Shown here: in pieces, positions 8,637 through 17,864 of the stretch | Numbering within the stretch: position 1 is the first letter of the stretch | Layout: each line of letters starts with the position of its first letter | Origin: Luteimonas sp. MC1750 | Lineage (GTDB): Bacteria > Pseudomonadota > Gammaproteobacteria > Xanthomonadales > Xanthomonadaceae | Assembly: GCF_016615955.1 (NCBI RefSeq) | Contig: NZ_CP067113.1 | Location: 744,001-808,000, forward strand | DNA length: 64,000 bases | Reading direction: 5' to 3' | Position numbers and translations under genes: made by a program | The notes under the pieces: generated by a model | Seen by the model: the letters and a program-made list of their open reading frames with translations, nothing else | Databases searched by the model: none | What the model was told of the DNA's origin: nothing

Positions 8637-10673
8637 ATGAACACTCCGGGCCACTCGCGCTTCCAGCTCGTCTCCCCCTACCAGCCCGCCGGCGACCAGC
8701 CGCAGGCCATCGCGCGCCTGGTCGATGGCTTCGAGGCCGGGCTGGCGCACCAGACCCTGCTCGGCGTCACCGGTTCGGGCAAGACCTACACCATCGCCAA
8801 CGTGGTGCAGGCGGTGCAGAAGCCGACCATTGTCATGGCGCCGAACAAGACCCTCGCGGCGCAGCTGTACGGCGAGTTCAAGTCCTTCTTCCCGCACAAC
8901 GCGGTCGAGTACTTCGTCAGCTACTACGACTACTACCAGCCCGAGGCCTACGTGCCCTCGTCGGACACCTTCATCGAGAAGGACAGTTCGATGAACGAGC
9001 ACATCGAGCAGATGCGGCTGTCGGCGACCAAGGCGCTGCTGTCGCGGCCCGATGCGCTGATCGTGGCGACGGTGTCGGCGATCTACGGCCTGGGCGATCC
9101 CGAGGACTACCTCAAGCTGCGCCTGATCCTCGCCCGTGGCGAGCCGATCGAGCAGCGGCAGCTGATCCGCCACCTCACCGAGCTGCAGTACACGCGCAAC
9201 GACACCGAGCTGCGCCGCGGCACCTACCGCGTGCGCGGCGAGGTCATCGACGTGCACCCGGCGGAGTCGGAGGCCGAGGCGCTGCGCATCGAGCTGTTCG
9301 ACGGCGAGGTCGAGAATTTGGCGCTGTTCGACCCGCTGACCGGCGAGGTGCAGCGCAAGGTCCCGCGTTTCACCGTCTATCCCAAGACGCACTACGCCAG
9401 CACGCGGGAAAGCGTGCTCAACGCCATCGAGACCATCAAGGTCGAGCTGAAGGACCGGCTCGAGTTCCTCTACGCCAACAACAAGCTGGTGGAGGCGCAG
9501 CGGCTGCAGCAGCGCACCCAGTTCGACATCGAGATGATGGCCGAGGTCGGCTTCTGCAACGGCATCGAGAACTATTCCCGGCACATGACGCGCCGCCCCC
9601 CCGATGCGCCGCCGCCGACGCTGTTCGACTACCTGCCACCCGATGCGCTGCTGGTGGTGGACGAATCGCACGTGACCGTGCCGCAGATCGGCGGCATGTA
9701 CCGCGGCGACCGCGCGCGCAAGGAGACGCTGGTCGAGTTCGGCTTCCGCCTGCCCTCGGCGCTCGACAACCGGCCGCTGCGCTTCGAGGAATGGGAGGAG
9801 CGCGCGCCGCGCAAGATCTTCGTCTCGGCCACGCCCAGCAAGTACGAGCTGGAGCATTCCGGCGACGAGGTGGTCGAACTGGTGGTGCGACCGACCGGCC
9901 TGATCGATCCGGAGGTGGAGATCCGTCCGGTGGCGACCCAGGTCGACGACGTGCTGGGCGAGATCAACCTGCGCGTCGCCATGGGCGACCGTGTGCTGAT
10001 CACCACCCTCACCAAGCGCATGGCCGAGAACCTCACCGAATACCTCGGCGAGCACGACGTGCGCGTGCGCTACCTGCACTCCGACATCGACACCGTGGAG
10101 CGGGTGGAGATCATCCGCGACCTGCGCCTGGGCAAGTTCGACGTGCTGGTGGGCATCAACCTGCTGCGCGAGGGCCTGGACATGCCCGAGGTCTCGCTGG
10201 TCGCGATCCTCGACGCCGACAAGGAGGGCTTCCTGCGCTCGAGCGGCTCGCTGATCCAGACCATCGGCCGCGCCGCGCGCAACCTGCGTGGCAAGGCGAT
10301 CCTCTACGCCGACCGCATGACCGATTCGATGAAGCGCGCCATCGAGGAGACCGACCGGCGCCGCGCCAAGCAGGTCGAGTACAACCTCGAGCACGGCATC
10401 ACCCCGCGCTCGGTGGCGCGGCCGATCATGGACATCATGGAGGGCGCCCGCAGCGACGCCGCGGAAGCCAAGGCCGGCCGCGGGAAGGGCGCGCGGAAGG
10501 TGGCCGAGCGCGGCGAGGACTACGCGCGCATGGACCCCGCCCGGGCCGCGGCCACGCTCCGCGAGCTGGAGCAGCAGATGTACCAGCACGCCCGGGATCT
10601 CGAGTTCGAGGAGGCCGCGGCGGTGCGCGACCGCATCCAGACGCTGAAGGAGGCGATGCTGGCGGTCCGCTAG
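8637..10673 (+). CDS. uvrB: Excinuclease ABC subunit B (UvrB)
   Basis: 678-residue UvrB, the damage-verifying helicase-like subunit of nucleotide excision repair that loads with UvrA and recruits UvrC. Visible parts: Walker [15 protein letters not shown] near residue 40, the beta-hairpin region with [17 protein letters not shown]-like [15 protein letters not shown], helicase motifs V and VI ([14 protein letters not shown] and QTIGRAARN), and the C-terminal UVR domain ([29 protein letters not shown]) that contacts UvrC. The start is the ATG at 8637, giving the normal N-terminus [14 protein letters not shown]; frame upstream of it is not conserved-looking. Confidence 0.98.
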   Translation: MNTPGHSRFQLVSPYQPAGDQPQAIARLVDGFEAGLAHQTLLGVTGSGKTYTIANVVQAVQKPTIVMAPNKTLAAQLYGEFKSFFPHNAVEYFVSYYDYYQPEAYVPSSDTFIEKDSSMNEHIEQMRLSATKALLSRPDALIVATVSAIYGLGDPEDYLKLRLILARGEPIEQRQLIRHLTELQYTRNDTELRRGTYRVRGEVIDVHPAESEAEALRIELFDGEVENLALFDPLTGEVQRKVPRFTVYPKTHYASTRESVLNAIETIKVELKDRLEFLYANNKLVEAQRLQQRTQFDIEMMAEVGFCNGIENYSRHMTRRPPDAPPPTLFDYLPPDALLVVDESHVTVPQIGGMYRGDRARKETLVEFGFRLPSALDNRPLRFEEWEERAPRKIFVSATPSKYELEHSGDEVVELVVRPTGLIDPEVEIRPVATQVDDVLGEINLRVAMGDRVLITTLTKRMAENLTEYLGEHDVRVRYLHSDIDTVERVEIIRDLRLGKFDVLVGINLLREGLDMPEVSLVAILDADKEGFLRSSGSLIQTIGRAARNLRGKAILYADRMTDSMKRAIEETDRRRAKQVEYNLEHGITPRSVARPIMDIMEGARSDAAEAKAGRGKGARKVAERGEDYARMDPARAAATLRELEQQMYQHARDLEFEEAAAVRDRIQTLKEAMLAVR

Positions 10674-10717
10674 GCTTGCCGCCCGGCGAACCACCGGCTA
10701 GAATTCGCGTCCCTTCG

Positions 10718-10792
10718 GGGCGGTTAGCTCAGCGGTAGAGCACTACCTTGACATGGTAGGGGTCACAGGTTCGAACCCTGTACCGCCCACCA
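10718..10792 (+). tRNA. tRNA-Val (anticodon GAC)
   Basis: 75-nt cloverleaf. The acceptor is GGGCGGT with ACCGCCC, the anticodon stem-loop is CTACC-TTGACAT-GGTAG (GAC), the T arm is CAGGTTCGAACCCTG, the discriminator is A and CCA is encoded. It lies 44 bases after the uvrB stop. Confidence 0.96.
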
Positions 10793-10845
10793 CGCCAATT
10801 GGCGTGGACCCTGCGCCAGCACTGGCGCACCGAAGGTGACCGTGG

Positions 10846-10876
10846 AACCCCTGGCCCTGTCAGGGGTTTTCGTTTT
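10846..10876 (+). terminator. Intrinsic terminator after tRNA-Val
   Basis: AACCCCTG / CAGGGGTT stem with a seven-base loop followed by TTCGTTTT. It is preceded by two other perfect palindromes, at about 10789-10804 and 10811-10830. Confidence 0.85.
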
Positions 10877-10887
10877 CCGGACCGACC

Positions 10888-11352
10888 TCAGCCTGCACCC
10901 CGGCGCTGGCGCCTGCGCCGCACGACGGCGGCGATCGTGGTGACGCCCGCCAGGAGCATGAAAAGACCCACCTCGACGTCGCGCGGGTCCTTTGCATCGG
11001 AGGCGAGCGCGATCCATAGCGCGGCACCACCGAAGATCAGGGCCAGCACGCCTGCCACCATGATGCTTCCGGTTCGCGACGGCGGCGCGACGCCCTCGGC
11101 CACCCGTTGCGCCACCTGCATGCGCTTGCGCCGGCTGCGGCGGAGCAGCAGCACGAAGGTGATGGCACTCAGGCCGTACATCGCGGGTTGCGCCCACGCG
11201 CGGGCGGGCGGCCCACCCAACATTTCCACCGGGATCAGCAGGAGCCACGCGGCATTGACGCCAATGAAAAGCGCGGCGATCGCCAGGCCGATGGGCCGGA
11301 GGATCCTCATCGCCGATTCGGGGATCGGAGCGGTGGGGTCACCAAGATGCAT
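10888..11352 (-). CDS. Hypothetical integral membrane protein
   Basis: 154 residues with about four hydrophobic spans: two in the first half (IGLAIAALFIGVNAAWLLLI and PAMYGLSAITFVLLL) and two in the second (GSIMVAGVLALIFGGAALWIALA and VGLFMLLAGVTTIAAVV). Arg-rich stretches follow span two (RRSRRKR) and close the protein (RRRRQRR), suggesting cytoplasmic loops. No family recognised. The start at 11352 has GGAAGGAG with six-base spacing; an internal Met at residue 15 is possible. It is convergent with the tRNA-Val unit. Confidence 0.7.
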   Translation of the reverse strand: MHLGDPTAPIPESAMRILRPIGLAIAALFIGVNAAWLLLIPVEMLGGPPARAWAQPAMYGLSAITFVLLLRRSRRKRMQVAQRVAEGVAPPSRTGSIMVAGVLALIFGGAALWIALASDAKDPRDVEVGLFMLLAGVTTIAAVVRRRRQRRGAG

Positions 11353-11516
11353 TCATGACTCCTTCCGTGGGTGGCACCGGCAATGGCTGGCCTGCACCCT
11401 GGGGGGCAGGATATCGGCTGACCGGGGAAGGGCAACGCTGGCCGGCGTGGCGTCGTAGGCGAGCGCCGTGCCCTGATGTCCGCCAGCGCAGATTCGATTC
11501 AAGGGTCCCAGGCACG

Positions 11517-12161
11517 TCATGCTCTCCCCGACTTGCGTGGAGGCGGCACGCCGGCGCGGGTCCGCGACACGTGTCCGTGCCCCGGGACATGCCAGCGCCA
11601 AGGCAGTTCGATGGCATGGCGGATCCCCACGCGGGGCCCGACGGCGGGTTCCTCCGGAGGCGGGGTGCCGTCGGACCCGATCCAGATCCCGCGATCGGGC
11701 AGCACGAGATCCGCGCCGTCAAGGTCGCGGTCCAGTCCCATCGCCTGTCCGAGGCGGCCCGGCCCGGAGGCGAGGTCGCGGTCTTTCTTCGGCGGCATTC
11801 CTCGTGCCTCGCGCATGGCGTCCAGCCCATGTACCGGCTCCATCGCCCGCAGCAGCACGCCCCAGCCTTCCCCGGGCGAGCCGCACACGGCGTTGCCGCA
11901 CCAGTGCATGCCATAGGTGAAGTAGACATATAGGTGCCCGCCGGGGCCAAACATGGTCGCGTTGCGCGCGGTGCGTCCGCGATAGGAGTGGGCCGCGGGA
12001 TCGTCCCTGCCGGCGTAGGCCTCGACCTCGACGATGCGCCCGACCCGCCCGTCGGCGCGCACCAGCAGCTTGTTGAGCAGGTCCGGCGCCACGTCCACCG
12101 GGTGGCGCAGGTAGAACGCGCGTGGCAGCGGCGGCCACGCCCCGGTGGCGGATGCGCTCAT
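11517..12161 (-). CDS. DNA-3-methyladenine glycosylase (AAG/MPG family)
   Basis: 214-residue alkyladenine DNA glycosylase of the eukaryote-like AAG family, which flips out and removes alkylated purines to start base excision repair. Family marks are the N-terminal LLNKLLV, the catalytic-type RIVEVEAYAG with the water-activating Glu, DPAAHSYRGRTARNATMFGPGGHLYVYFTYGMHWC, and the GPGRLGQAMGL motif followed by a C-terminal RVGI segment. Length is normal. The start codon overlaps the stop of the upstream hydrolase gene as ATGA, so the two are translationally coupled. Confidence 0.93.
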   Translation of the reverse strand: MSASATGAWPPLPRAFYLRHPVDVAPDLLNKLLVRADGRVGRIVEVEAYAGRDDPAAHSYRGRTARNATMFGPGGHLYVYFTYGMHWCGNAVCGSPGEGWGVLLRAMEPVHGLDAMREARGMPPKKDRDLASGPGRLGQAMGLDRDLDGADLVLPDRGIWIGSDGTPPPEEPAVGPRVGIRHAIELPWRWHVPGHGHVSRTRAGVPPPRKSGRA

Positions 12162-14167
12162 GGCCTGCCACCGCGCTCGCCGATGTCGCGGTGCAGGATC
12201 CGCCGGATCTCGAGGATCGCGGCGGCGGTCTCCTGCACGCTGTGGCCGGACGTGATCACCTTCTCCGAGAGCGCACCTGGCAGGTGGGCGCTGCGATACG
12301 GCACCAGGCCGTCGTCGGACTGCTCCAGCGGCAGGTCGGGATCGGCGCGCGCGATGATGCTGTGGTAGCGCACGCGCGGCGACATCGGAAGGTCGGCCGC
12401 GGCGCGCACGAAGGGATCGTCCTGGCTCAGGTTGGCGATGCTGTTGGGGATCGCGAAGTCGCCGGGCACCGGTTCGTCCCCGCCGGTGACGAGCTCGGCG
12501 ACCTCCTCCAGCACGGTCAGCGGCAGCCGCACCACCTTGCCGATGAGCCGCCCCAGGCGCGAGCCGGCCGCCGCCGTGCCGCGGTGCGGGGCGGCGATGA
12601 AGACCACCCGGTCGACGCCGGGCAGCGGCTCGAAGCGCAGCATGCGTTCCAGCCGCGGGCCGGCGCGCTCCAGGCGACCGTCATCGAGTCCGTAGTTCGC
12701 CTGCATCCAGTTCCAGAGCTGGTCGTCCGCCGATGACACCAGCAGCCGCGACAGCACGCCCCCCATGCTGTGCCCGATCAGCACCGCGTTGCGGGAGGCC
12801 TGAGCCGTTCCCTGCGGATCGAAGCGGTGCAGGGTCTCGGTGACGATGCGCCGGATCGCGGCCTGGTTCAGCACCAGCGGCATGTTGGTCGGGTAATAGA
12901 CCTGCCAGATCTGGAACTCCCGGCGCAGGGTCTCGTCACCCATAACCTCGTTGGCGACGTTCACCCAGGCTTCCGGGCTGCTCGCCAGTCCATGGATCAT
13001 CAGCAGGATCCGGCGATCCGGGTCGTAGGGCTGCATCATGTACAGGTGCGGCCGGGTGATGCCGTTCTCCCGCCCCAGCAGCGTCTGCAGGGACTGCCGC
13101 GCGAAGCCCGAGCGCGCCAGCCACAGGCCGTAGCCGGCGGTGTAGTTCGCCGCCAGGGGCACGCGCAGGCCGTGCAGCCCGATCGCGTCTTCGCGATAGG
13201 GATCGTGCGCGCTGATGGTCAGCTCCCGCGTGGCCAGGATGGTGGCGAGATCGTCGCCCGGAAAGCGGATCAGCAGGGTGAGCGCCGGGGAGGGCATCTC
13301 GCTGTAGGCGCGCGGACGTGGCGGTCGCGGCTGCGACGCAACGTCGGGGTCGCCGTCGGCCTGCCGTGCCGTACCGGCGGGGACGCCGGTCACCGGGTCG
13401 TCTCCCATCACCGCCACCACTTCGGCGCCGAAGCCGTCGCGCCGGTAGATGCTGCGCAGGCCGGCGAAGTTCAGCGCCGACGCGGGCACCAGCTCCTGCG
13501 GCAGGTCGACGCCCTCGGGCATGCGGATCCCGGACAGGTCGCTGTGGACGGTCCAGCCGGCGATCTGCAGGCTGGCGTCGTCCCCGCCGGTGACCCTGGC
13601 CGACGCGCCTCCGGTCATTCGCTGCGCGCGCTGCCAGCGTTCGAACATGCCGCTGGCGGCCCGCTGCACGGCGTAGTTGTAGTAATCGCGGACCTGGGTC
13701 TGGCGATCCTCGAATGCCCGTTCGCCGGGCGCGCGTTCGCTGAAGAACAGATAGGCGTAGGCGTGGCGCGCCGCTTCCAGCCAGGCGTCGATCTGGACAT
13801 CTTCTGCCGGCGGGGAGTCGGCCGGTGTCAGGGCGATCGCCTGCTGGATCCAGAGTTCGGCCAGTGCCGCCAGGCGGCGCTCCTCGGCGATGCCCGCGAC
13901 CGCCGCCAGCGCCTGCATGCATCCCGGTGCCGGCAGCGTGGCGCAGGCGTTCTCGTCGAGCCCGACCACGCGCAGGGTTTCCTGCGTGGCCGTGCCCAGC
14001 CGATCTGTCGTGAGGATGTCGCCGCGCTTCATGGCGATGTACTCGCCGGGACCCATCGGCTCGGCCTCCACCTGCGGGCCGAATTCACGGAGGATCGCGC
14101 ATCCGTTGAGCACCAGCAGCCCAAGGCCGAGGAGCAGCAGGCGCAGCGGCGATGGGCGTCGGTTCAA
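12158..14167 (-). CDS. Lipoprotein alpha/beta hydrolase (lipase-like)
   Basis: About 669 residues, a predicted outer-membrane or periplasmic lipoprotein with a C-terminal alpha/beta-hydrolase domain. The signal peptide and lipobox LNGC are correctly placed only if translation starts at the TTG at 14167; the upstream ATG at 14284 would add 39 unlikely residues. In the hydrolase domain the oxyanion segment MIHGLASSPEAW precedes the nucleophile elbow IGHSMGGVLSRLL (Ser about residue 467), and a late SGHSVQE supplies a candidate catalytic His. The long N-terminal region is not recognised. The substrate is probably an ester or lipid, but this is not shown. It forms an operon with the downstream DNA glycosylase by a four-base overlap. 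Confidence 0.82.
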   Translation of the reverse strand: MNRRPSPLRLLLLGLGLLVLNGCAILREFGPQVEAEPMGPGEYIAMKRGDILTTDRLGTATQETLRVVGLDENACATLPAPGCMQALAAVAGIAEERRLAALAELWIQQAIALTPADSPPAEDVQIDAWLEAARHAYAYLFFSERAPGERAFEDRQTQVRDYYNYAVQRAASGMFERWQRAQRMTGGASARVTGGDDASLQIAGWTVHSDLSGIRMPEGVDLPQELVPASALNFAGLRSIYRRDGFGAEVVAVMGDDPVTGVPAGTARQADGDPDVASQPRPPRPRAYSEMPSPALTLLIRFPGDDLATILATRELTISAHDPYREDAIGLHGLRVPLAANYTAGYGLWLARSGFARQSLQTLLGRENGITRPHLYMMQPYDPDRRILLMIHGLASSPEAWVNVANEVMGDETLRREFQIWQVYYPTNMPLVLNQAAIRRIVTETLHRFDPQGTAQASRNAVLIGHSMGGVLSRLLVSSADDQLWNWMQANYGLDDGRLERAGPRLERMLRFEPLPGVDRVVFIAAPHRGTAAAGSRLGRLIGKVVRLPLTVLEEVAELVTGGDEPVPGDFAIPNSIANLSQDDPFVRAAADLPMSPRVRYHSIIARADPDLPLEQSDDGLVPYRSAHLPGALSEKVITSGHSVQETAAAILEIRRILHRDIGERGGRP

Positions 14168-14309
14168 GGCGCGGGTTCCGTTTGCAGGGGGCGGGGAAAC
14201 GGGCGGACGTCGTGCGACGCGCGAGGCCCATGGACTCCCGCATTCACGAAAACCCCACCGCCGGCAGCATACCGTCGGCTGCATCGCATCCGTGGCAAGG
14301 AGTCAGGCA

Positions 14310-14483
14310 ATGATCAAGTGGGCCATCATTTTCGCCGTCATCGGCCTCATCGCCGGGGCCCTGGGCTTCACCGGCGCCGCGGGTGCGGCGATGGGCATCG
14401 CAAAGTTCCTGTTCTTCGCCGCGATCATCATCGCGGTGGTGCTGTTCGTGCTTGGCGTGACGATCTACAAGAAGGTGACCTGA
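14310..14483 (+). CDS. DUF1328 small membrane protein (YtjA-like)
   Basis: 57 residues with two hydrophobic helices (WAIIFAVIGLIAGALGFTG and FLFFAAIIIAVVLFVLGV) and a short basic C-terminus, the whole pattern of the DUF1328/YtjA family found in envelope-stress and general-stress regulons. AAGGAG lies eight bases before the ATG. It is divergent from the lipoprotein hydrolase and upstream of the RIO-type kinase. Function is not known. Confidence 0.85.
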   Translation: MIKWAIIFAVIGLIAGALGFTGAAGAAMGIAKFLFFAAIIIAVVLFVLGVTIYKKVT

Positions 14484-14574
14484 GCGCAGCCGGATCGGCA
14501 GCAGGCAGGACTGGCGCCGCGGCGGGCCGCGTGCTTGACTGCCGGCCCTTGTCGCAGGCCAGGCGCCCCATTCC

Positions 14575-15432
14575 ATGAAGACCCCGAGCGGCCTCCAGCC
14601 GCTGATCGACGACGGCGTGATCGACGAAGTCATGCGCCCGCTCAAGAGCGGCAAGGAGGCCGCGGTCTACGTGGTCCGCGCCGGCGGCGCGATCCGCTGC
14701 GCCAAGGTCTACAAGGACATGGCGCAGCGCAGCTTCCAGCAGCGCGTGCAGTACCAGGAAGGCCGCAAGGTGCGGGGCAGCCGCGAGGCGCGCGCGATCG
14801 GCAAGGCCACGAAGTACGGCAGGAAGCAGCAGGAAGCCGAGTGGAAGAACACCGAGGTCGAGGCGCTGTACCAGCTGCGCGACGCGGGCGTGCGCGTGCC
14901 CGAGCCCCATGGCTACTTCCACGGCGTGCTGGTGATGGAGCTGGTGGTCGATGCCGATGGCCACTCGGCGCCGCGCCTGGCCGAGGTGGAACTGTCGCCC
15001 GAACAGGCACGCGGCTTCCACCGCGTGCTGGTGCGGCAGGTGGTGCGGATGCTCTGCGCCGGCCTGATCCACGGCGACCTTTCGGAGTACAACGTGCTGG
15101 TGGCGCCGGACGGCCCGGTGGTGATCGACTTCCCGCAGGTGGTCAGCGCATCGGGCAACAACGCCGCGCGCGCCATGCTGCTGCGCGACGTCAACAACCT
15201 CACCGCCAGCCTGGGCTTCTGGGCGCCCGACCTGCTCGAGACCTGGTACGGCGAGGAGATGTGGGCGCTGTTCGAGGCGGGCGAGCTGCGCCCGGACAGC
15301 GAGCTGAGCGGGCATTTCGTGCATGACGAGTCGATGCCCGACATCGACGGCGTGCGCGCCGCGATCAATGACGCGCGCGAAGAGGCCCTGATCCGCCAGC
15401 AGGGGCGCGAGGCGGCCGAAGAGCAGGACTGA
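14575..15432 (+). CDS. RIO-family serine protein kinase
   Basis: 285 residues of the RIO1-like kinase family. Visible parts: N-terminal DEVMRPLKSGKEAAVYVV glycine-rich loop substitute, the ATP-binding Lys in IRCAKVYK, the flexible-loop region RSFQQRVQYQEGRKVRGSREARAIGK, the catalytic loop LIHGDLSEYNVL (Asp168) and the metal-binding IDFPQ (Asp185). All key residues are present, so it should be active. Bacterial RIO kinases of this type occur in pseudomonads and xanthomonads, but their targets are unclear; in archaea and eukaryotes RIO proteins act in ribosome maturation. No convincing Shine-Dalgarno sequence is seen before the ATG. Confidence 0.9.
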   Translation: MKTPSGLQPLIDDGVIDEVMRPLKSGKEAAVYVVRAGGAIRCAKVYKDMAQRSFQQRVQYQEGRKVRGSREARAIGKATKYGRKQQEAEWKNTEVEALYQLRDAGVRVPEPHGYFHGVLVMELVVDADGHSAPRLAEVELSPEQARGFHRVLVRQVVRMLCAGLIHGDLSEYNVLVAPDGPVVIDFPQVVSASGNNAARAMLLRDVNNLTASLGFWAPDLLETWYGEEMWALFEAGELRPDSELSGHFVHDESMPDIDGVRAAINDAREEALIRQQGREAAEEQD

Positions 15433-15474
15433 GCGGCGCCGGGGCGTGGCAGGCGCTGCGCGGTGCCGTGGTTC

Positions 15475-16002
15475 TCAGCGGGCCGCCACGCGCGCATCCG
15501 GGGCGAGTTCGGACGCAGCCACCTCGCGGACGAAGCAGCGGCGGTAGGTTTCGATATCGCCCAGGCCGATGCCGTAGGGGTCTCCGGCGACATAGAGCGT
15601 GGCGTGCGGCACGCCGCAGTCGAGCGGCAGTCCGCTGGCCTGGGCCAGCGCGTGGCGGAAGCCCGCGAAGGCCGGTGCCTGCAGGTGCTCGATCAGTGAC
15701 CAGGCCATCAGCGGGCCGTCCCACTGCGGCTTGGCCTTGTGCATCAGCGCGTAGCGCGCGGTCCCGCGGGGCTGCCAGTCGAAGGCGTCGAACAGGGCGC
15801 GGATGCGCGCATCGCCGATCCCGTCGCGCAGCGCCCGTCCGGCTTCGCGGCCGAGCAGGGTCATGTGCAGTTCGTGCTTGCGCTCGAGGACATGGCCGTC
15901 CAGCCGCAGCCGCATCGGCGCGCCCGGAGGCAGCAGCATCGCGGGATCGAGCGGCAGGATCAGCGCGCTGTCGTCGCGGAAACCAGGCCAGCGCATCGGC
16001 AT
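15475..16002 (-). CDS. 2H phosphoesterase (2'-5' RNA ligase-like)
   Basis: 175 residues with the two HxT/S motifs that define the 2H phosphoesterase superfamily: HMTLLG in the first half and HATLYV near the C-terminus. Members open 2',3'-cyclic phosphates or ligate RNA ends, so a role in RNA or cyclic-nucleotide processing is likely but not specified by sequence. The start at 16002 lies just after GGGGAGGAGG; a second ATG two codons later has better spacing. The long frame upstream on this strand is only the shadow of virD4. Confidence 0.75.
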   Translation of the reverse strand: MPMRWPGFRDDSALILPLDPAMLLPPGAPMRLRLDGHVLERKHELHMTLLGREAGRALRDGIGDARIRALFDAFDWQPRGTARYALMHKAKPQWDGPLMAWSLIEHLQAPAFAGFRHALAQASGLPLDCGVPHATLYVAGDPYGIGLGDIETYRRCFVREVAASELAPDARVAAR

Positions 16003-16080
16003 GCCTCCTCCCCGGGGACTCGCGCCCGAGCTTACGCTAAGCTCCGCCAGGCCGGGCACCGGCACACCAGGGAAGGTGAC

Positions 16081-17769
16081 ATGGACAGGATCAGGATGAC
16101 GCTGGCATTCGCGTGCCTGTGCGCGGCGTGCGTGGCGGGACTGTGGCTCTCGGGCGCGCTCACGCTGCGCCTGCTCGGGATCGCCGGGGCGGAAGCCGGC
16201 TGGACCACCTGGCTCGACTACCTGCGCGTGCTCGGGCATCCCGACGTGGCGCCACATGCCGGCCGCATCCGCCTGGCCGGCGCGATCGGCCTCGGACTTC
16301 CGCTGCTGGCAGCGGGCGTTCCGGCATTCCTCCTGCTGCGGCCGCGCCGGCGCTCGCTGCACGGCCGTGCCCGCTTCGCCAATGCCGTCGAACTCGCGCG
16401 CCGCGGGCTGTTCACCCGTTCCGGCCAGGCCATCGTGGTCGGGCGCTGGTTCGGGCGCCTGCTGCGCTTCGACGGCCAGCAGTCGGTGCTGCTCGCCGCG
16501 CCCACGCGATCGGGCAAGGGGGTGGGCGTGGTCGTGCCCAACCTGCTCGACTACCTCGGCTCGGTGGTGGTGCTCGACATCAAGCAGGAGAACTTCGCCC
16601 TGACCAGCGGCTGGCGCCGCGCGCAGGGCCAGGCGGTGCATCTGTTCAATCCCTTTGCGGAAGACCGGCGCACGCAGCGCTGGAATCCGCTGTCCTATGT
16701 CTCGACCGAGCCGCTGCAGCGCGTCTCCGACCTGCAGGGCATCGCCAACCTGCTGTATCCGGATGCAGGACCGGAGCAGAAGTTCTGGACCAGCCAGGCG
16801 CGCAACGCCTTCCTGGCCTTCGCGCTGTACCTGTACGACCACTACGAGGCCCAGTGCCGCGACGGCATGCCCGTGGAATTCCACCTGTTCCCGACCCTGG
16901 GTCGCGTCTTCCGGCTCTCGTCGGCCGAGGGCGCCACGGCGCGCCAGCACCTGCAGGACCTGGCGTCGCGGCCATTCCTTGGCGAACACGCGCGCCGCGC
17001 CTTCGGCAACCTGCTGTCACAGGCCGAGGAGACCTTCGCGTCCATCCTCGGCAGCTTCCGCGAGCCGCTGAACCCGTGGATCGACCCGCTGCTGGACGCG
17101 GCCACCAGCGGCAACGACTTCCTGCTCGACGACCTGCGGCGACGCCCGATGACGGTCTACGTGGGCGTACCGCCGCACCGCCTGGCGGAGGCACGACCGC
17201 TGCTCAACCTGTTCTTCAGCCAGCTCATCAACCTGAACACCCGCGTGCTGCCCGGTGACGATCCGGCGCTGCGCCACCCGTGCCTGCTGCTGATGGACGA
17301 GTTCACCGCGCTGGGACGGATCGACATCATCGCCACCGCGATGGCCTACATGGCCGGCTACAACCTGCGCCTGCTGCCGGTGATCCAGAGCATGGCCCAG
17401 CTCGACGCCGTCTATGGCAAGGACGTGGCGCGCGCGATCGCCACCAACCACGCCATGCAGGTGGTGTTCGCGCCGCGGGAGCAGCAGGACGCCAACGACT
17501 ATTCCGAGATGCTGGGCTATACCTCGCTGCGCCGTCGCAACCTGACGCGCGGCCGCAGCCGGCGCGAGGTCAGCCGCAGCGAGAGCGAAGAGCGGCGCGC
17601 GCTGATGCTGCCGCAGGAGCTCAAGTCGATGGATCCGAAGCGCGAGATCGTGTTCTGCGAGGGGCTGGCGCACCCGGTGCGCTGCGCCAAGATCCGCTAC
17701 TACGCCGACCGCCGCTATCGCTCCCGCCTGCTGCCGCCGGTCGCGATCCCGCCGCTGCCGACAACCTGA
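16081..17769 (+). CDS. virD4: VirD4/TraG-type type IV secretion coupling protein
   Basis: 562-residue coupling ATPase that recruits substrates to a type IV secretion channel. Two N-terminal transmembrane segments (about residues 6-30 and 60-83) precede the cytoplasmic motor, with Walker A APTRSGKGVG (Lys146), the typical VVLDIKQENF, and Walker B LLLMDEFTALG (Asp406), then QSMAQLDAVYGKD and the closing arginine motif. Length and motifs fit the VirD4 of the Xanthomonadales bacteria-killing X-T4SS. No virB genes are found on either side in this window, so either the channel is encoded elsewhere or the gene is an orphan. Confidence 0.9.
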   Translation: MDRIRMTLAFACLCAACVAGLWLSGALTLRLLGIAGAEAGWTTWLDYLRVLGHPDVAPHAGRIRLAGAIGLGLPLLAAGVPAFLLLRPRRRSLHGRARFANAVELARRGLFTRSGQAIVVGRWFGRLLRFDGQQSVLLAAPTRSGKGVGVVVPNLLDYLGSVVVLDIKQENFALTSGWRRAQGQAVHLFNPFAEDRRTQRWNPLSYVSTEPLQRVSDLQGIANLLYPDAGPEQKFWTSQARNAFLAFALYLYDHYEAQCRDGMPVEFHLFPTLGRVFRLSSAEGATARQHLQDLASRPFLGEHARRAFGNLLSQAEETFASILGSFREPLNPWIDPLLDAATSGNDFLLDDLRRRPMTVYVGVPPHRLAEARPLLNLFFSQLINLNTRVLPGDDPALRHPCLLLMDEFTALGRIDIIATAMAYMAGYNLRLLPVIQSMAQLDAVYGKDVARAIATNHAMQVVFAPREQQDANDYSEMLGYTSLRRRNLTRGRSRREVSRSESEERRALMLPQELKSMDPKREIVFCEGLAHPVRCAKIRYYADRRYRSRLLPPVAIPPLPTT

Positions 17770-17864
17770 GGACGCGGTGAACGCAGGCGCGTCCCGCGCT
17801 GCGCGCCGGGACCACGCGGCGTATCGTGCGAGACTGCTCCGCACGTATCACGAGGTGACCCCCC

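Noticed and set aside
8463..10694. Long minus-strand open frame continuing upstream of the FimT-like gene
   Set aside because: It is antisense to uvrB and has low-complexity His/Leu/Gln-rich composition; only its last 179 codons (7923-8462) are a real gene.
16003..16989. Minus-strand frame extending the 2H phosphoesterase
   Set aside because: Antisense to virD4; the 2H domain lies wholly in 15475-16002.
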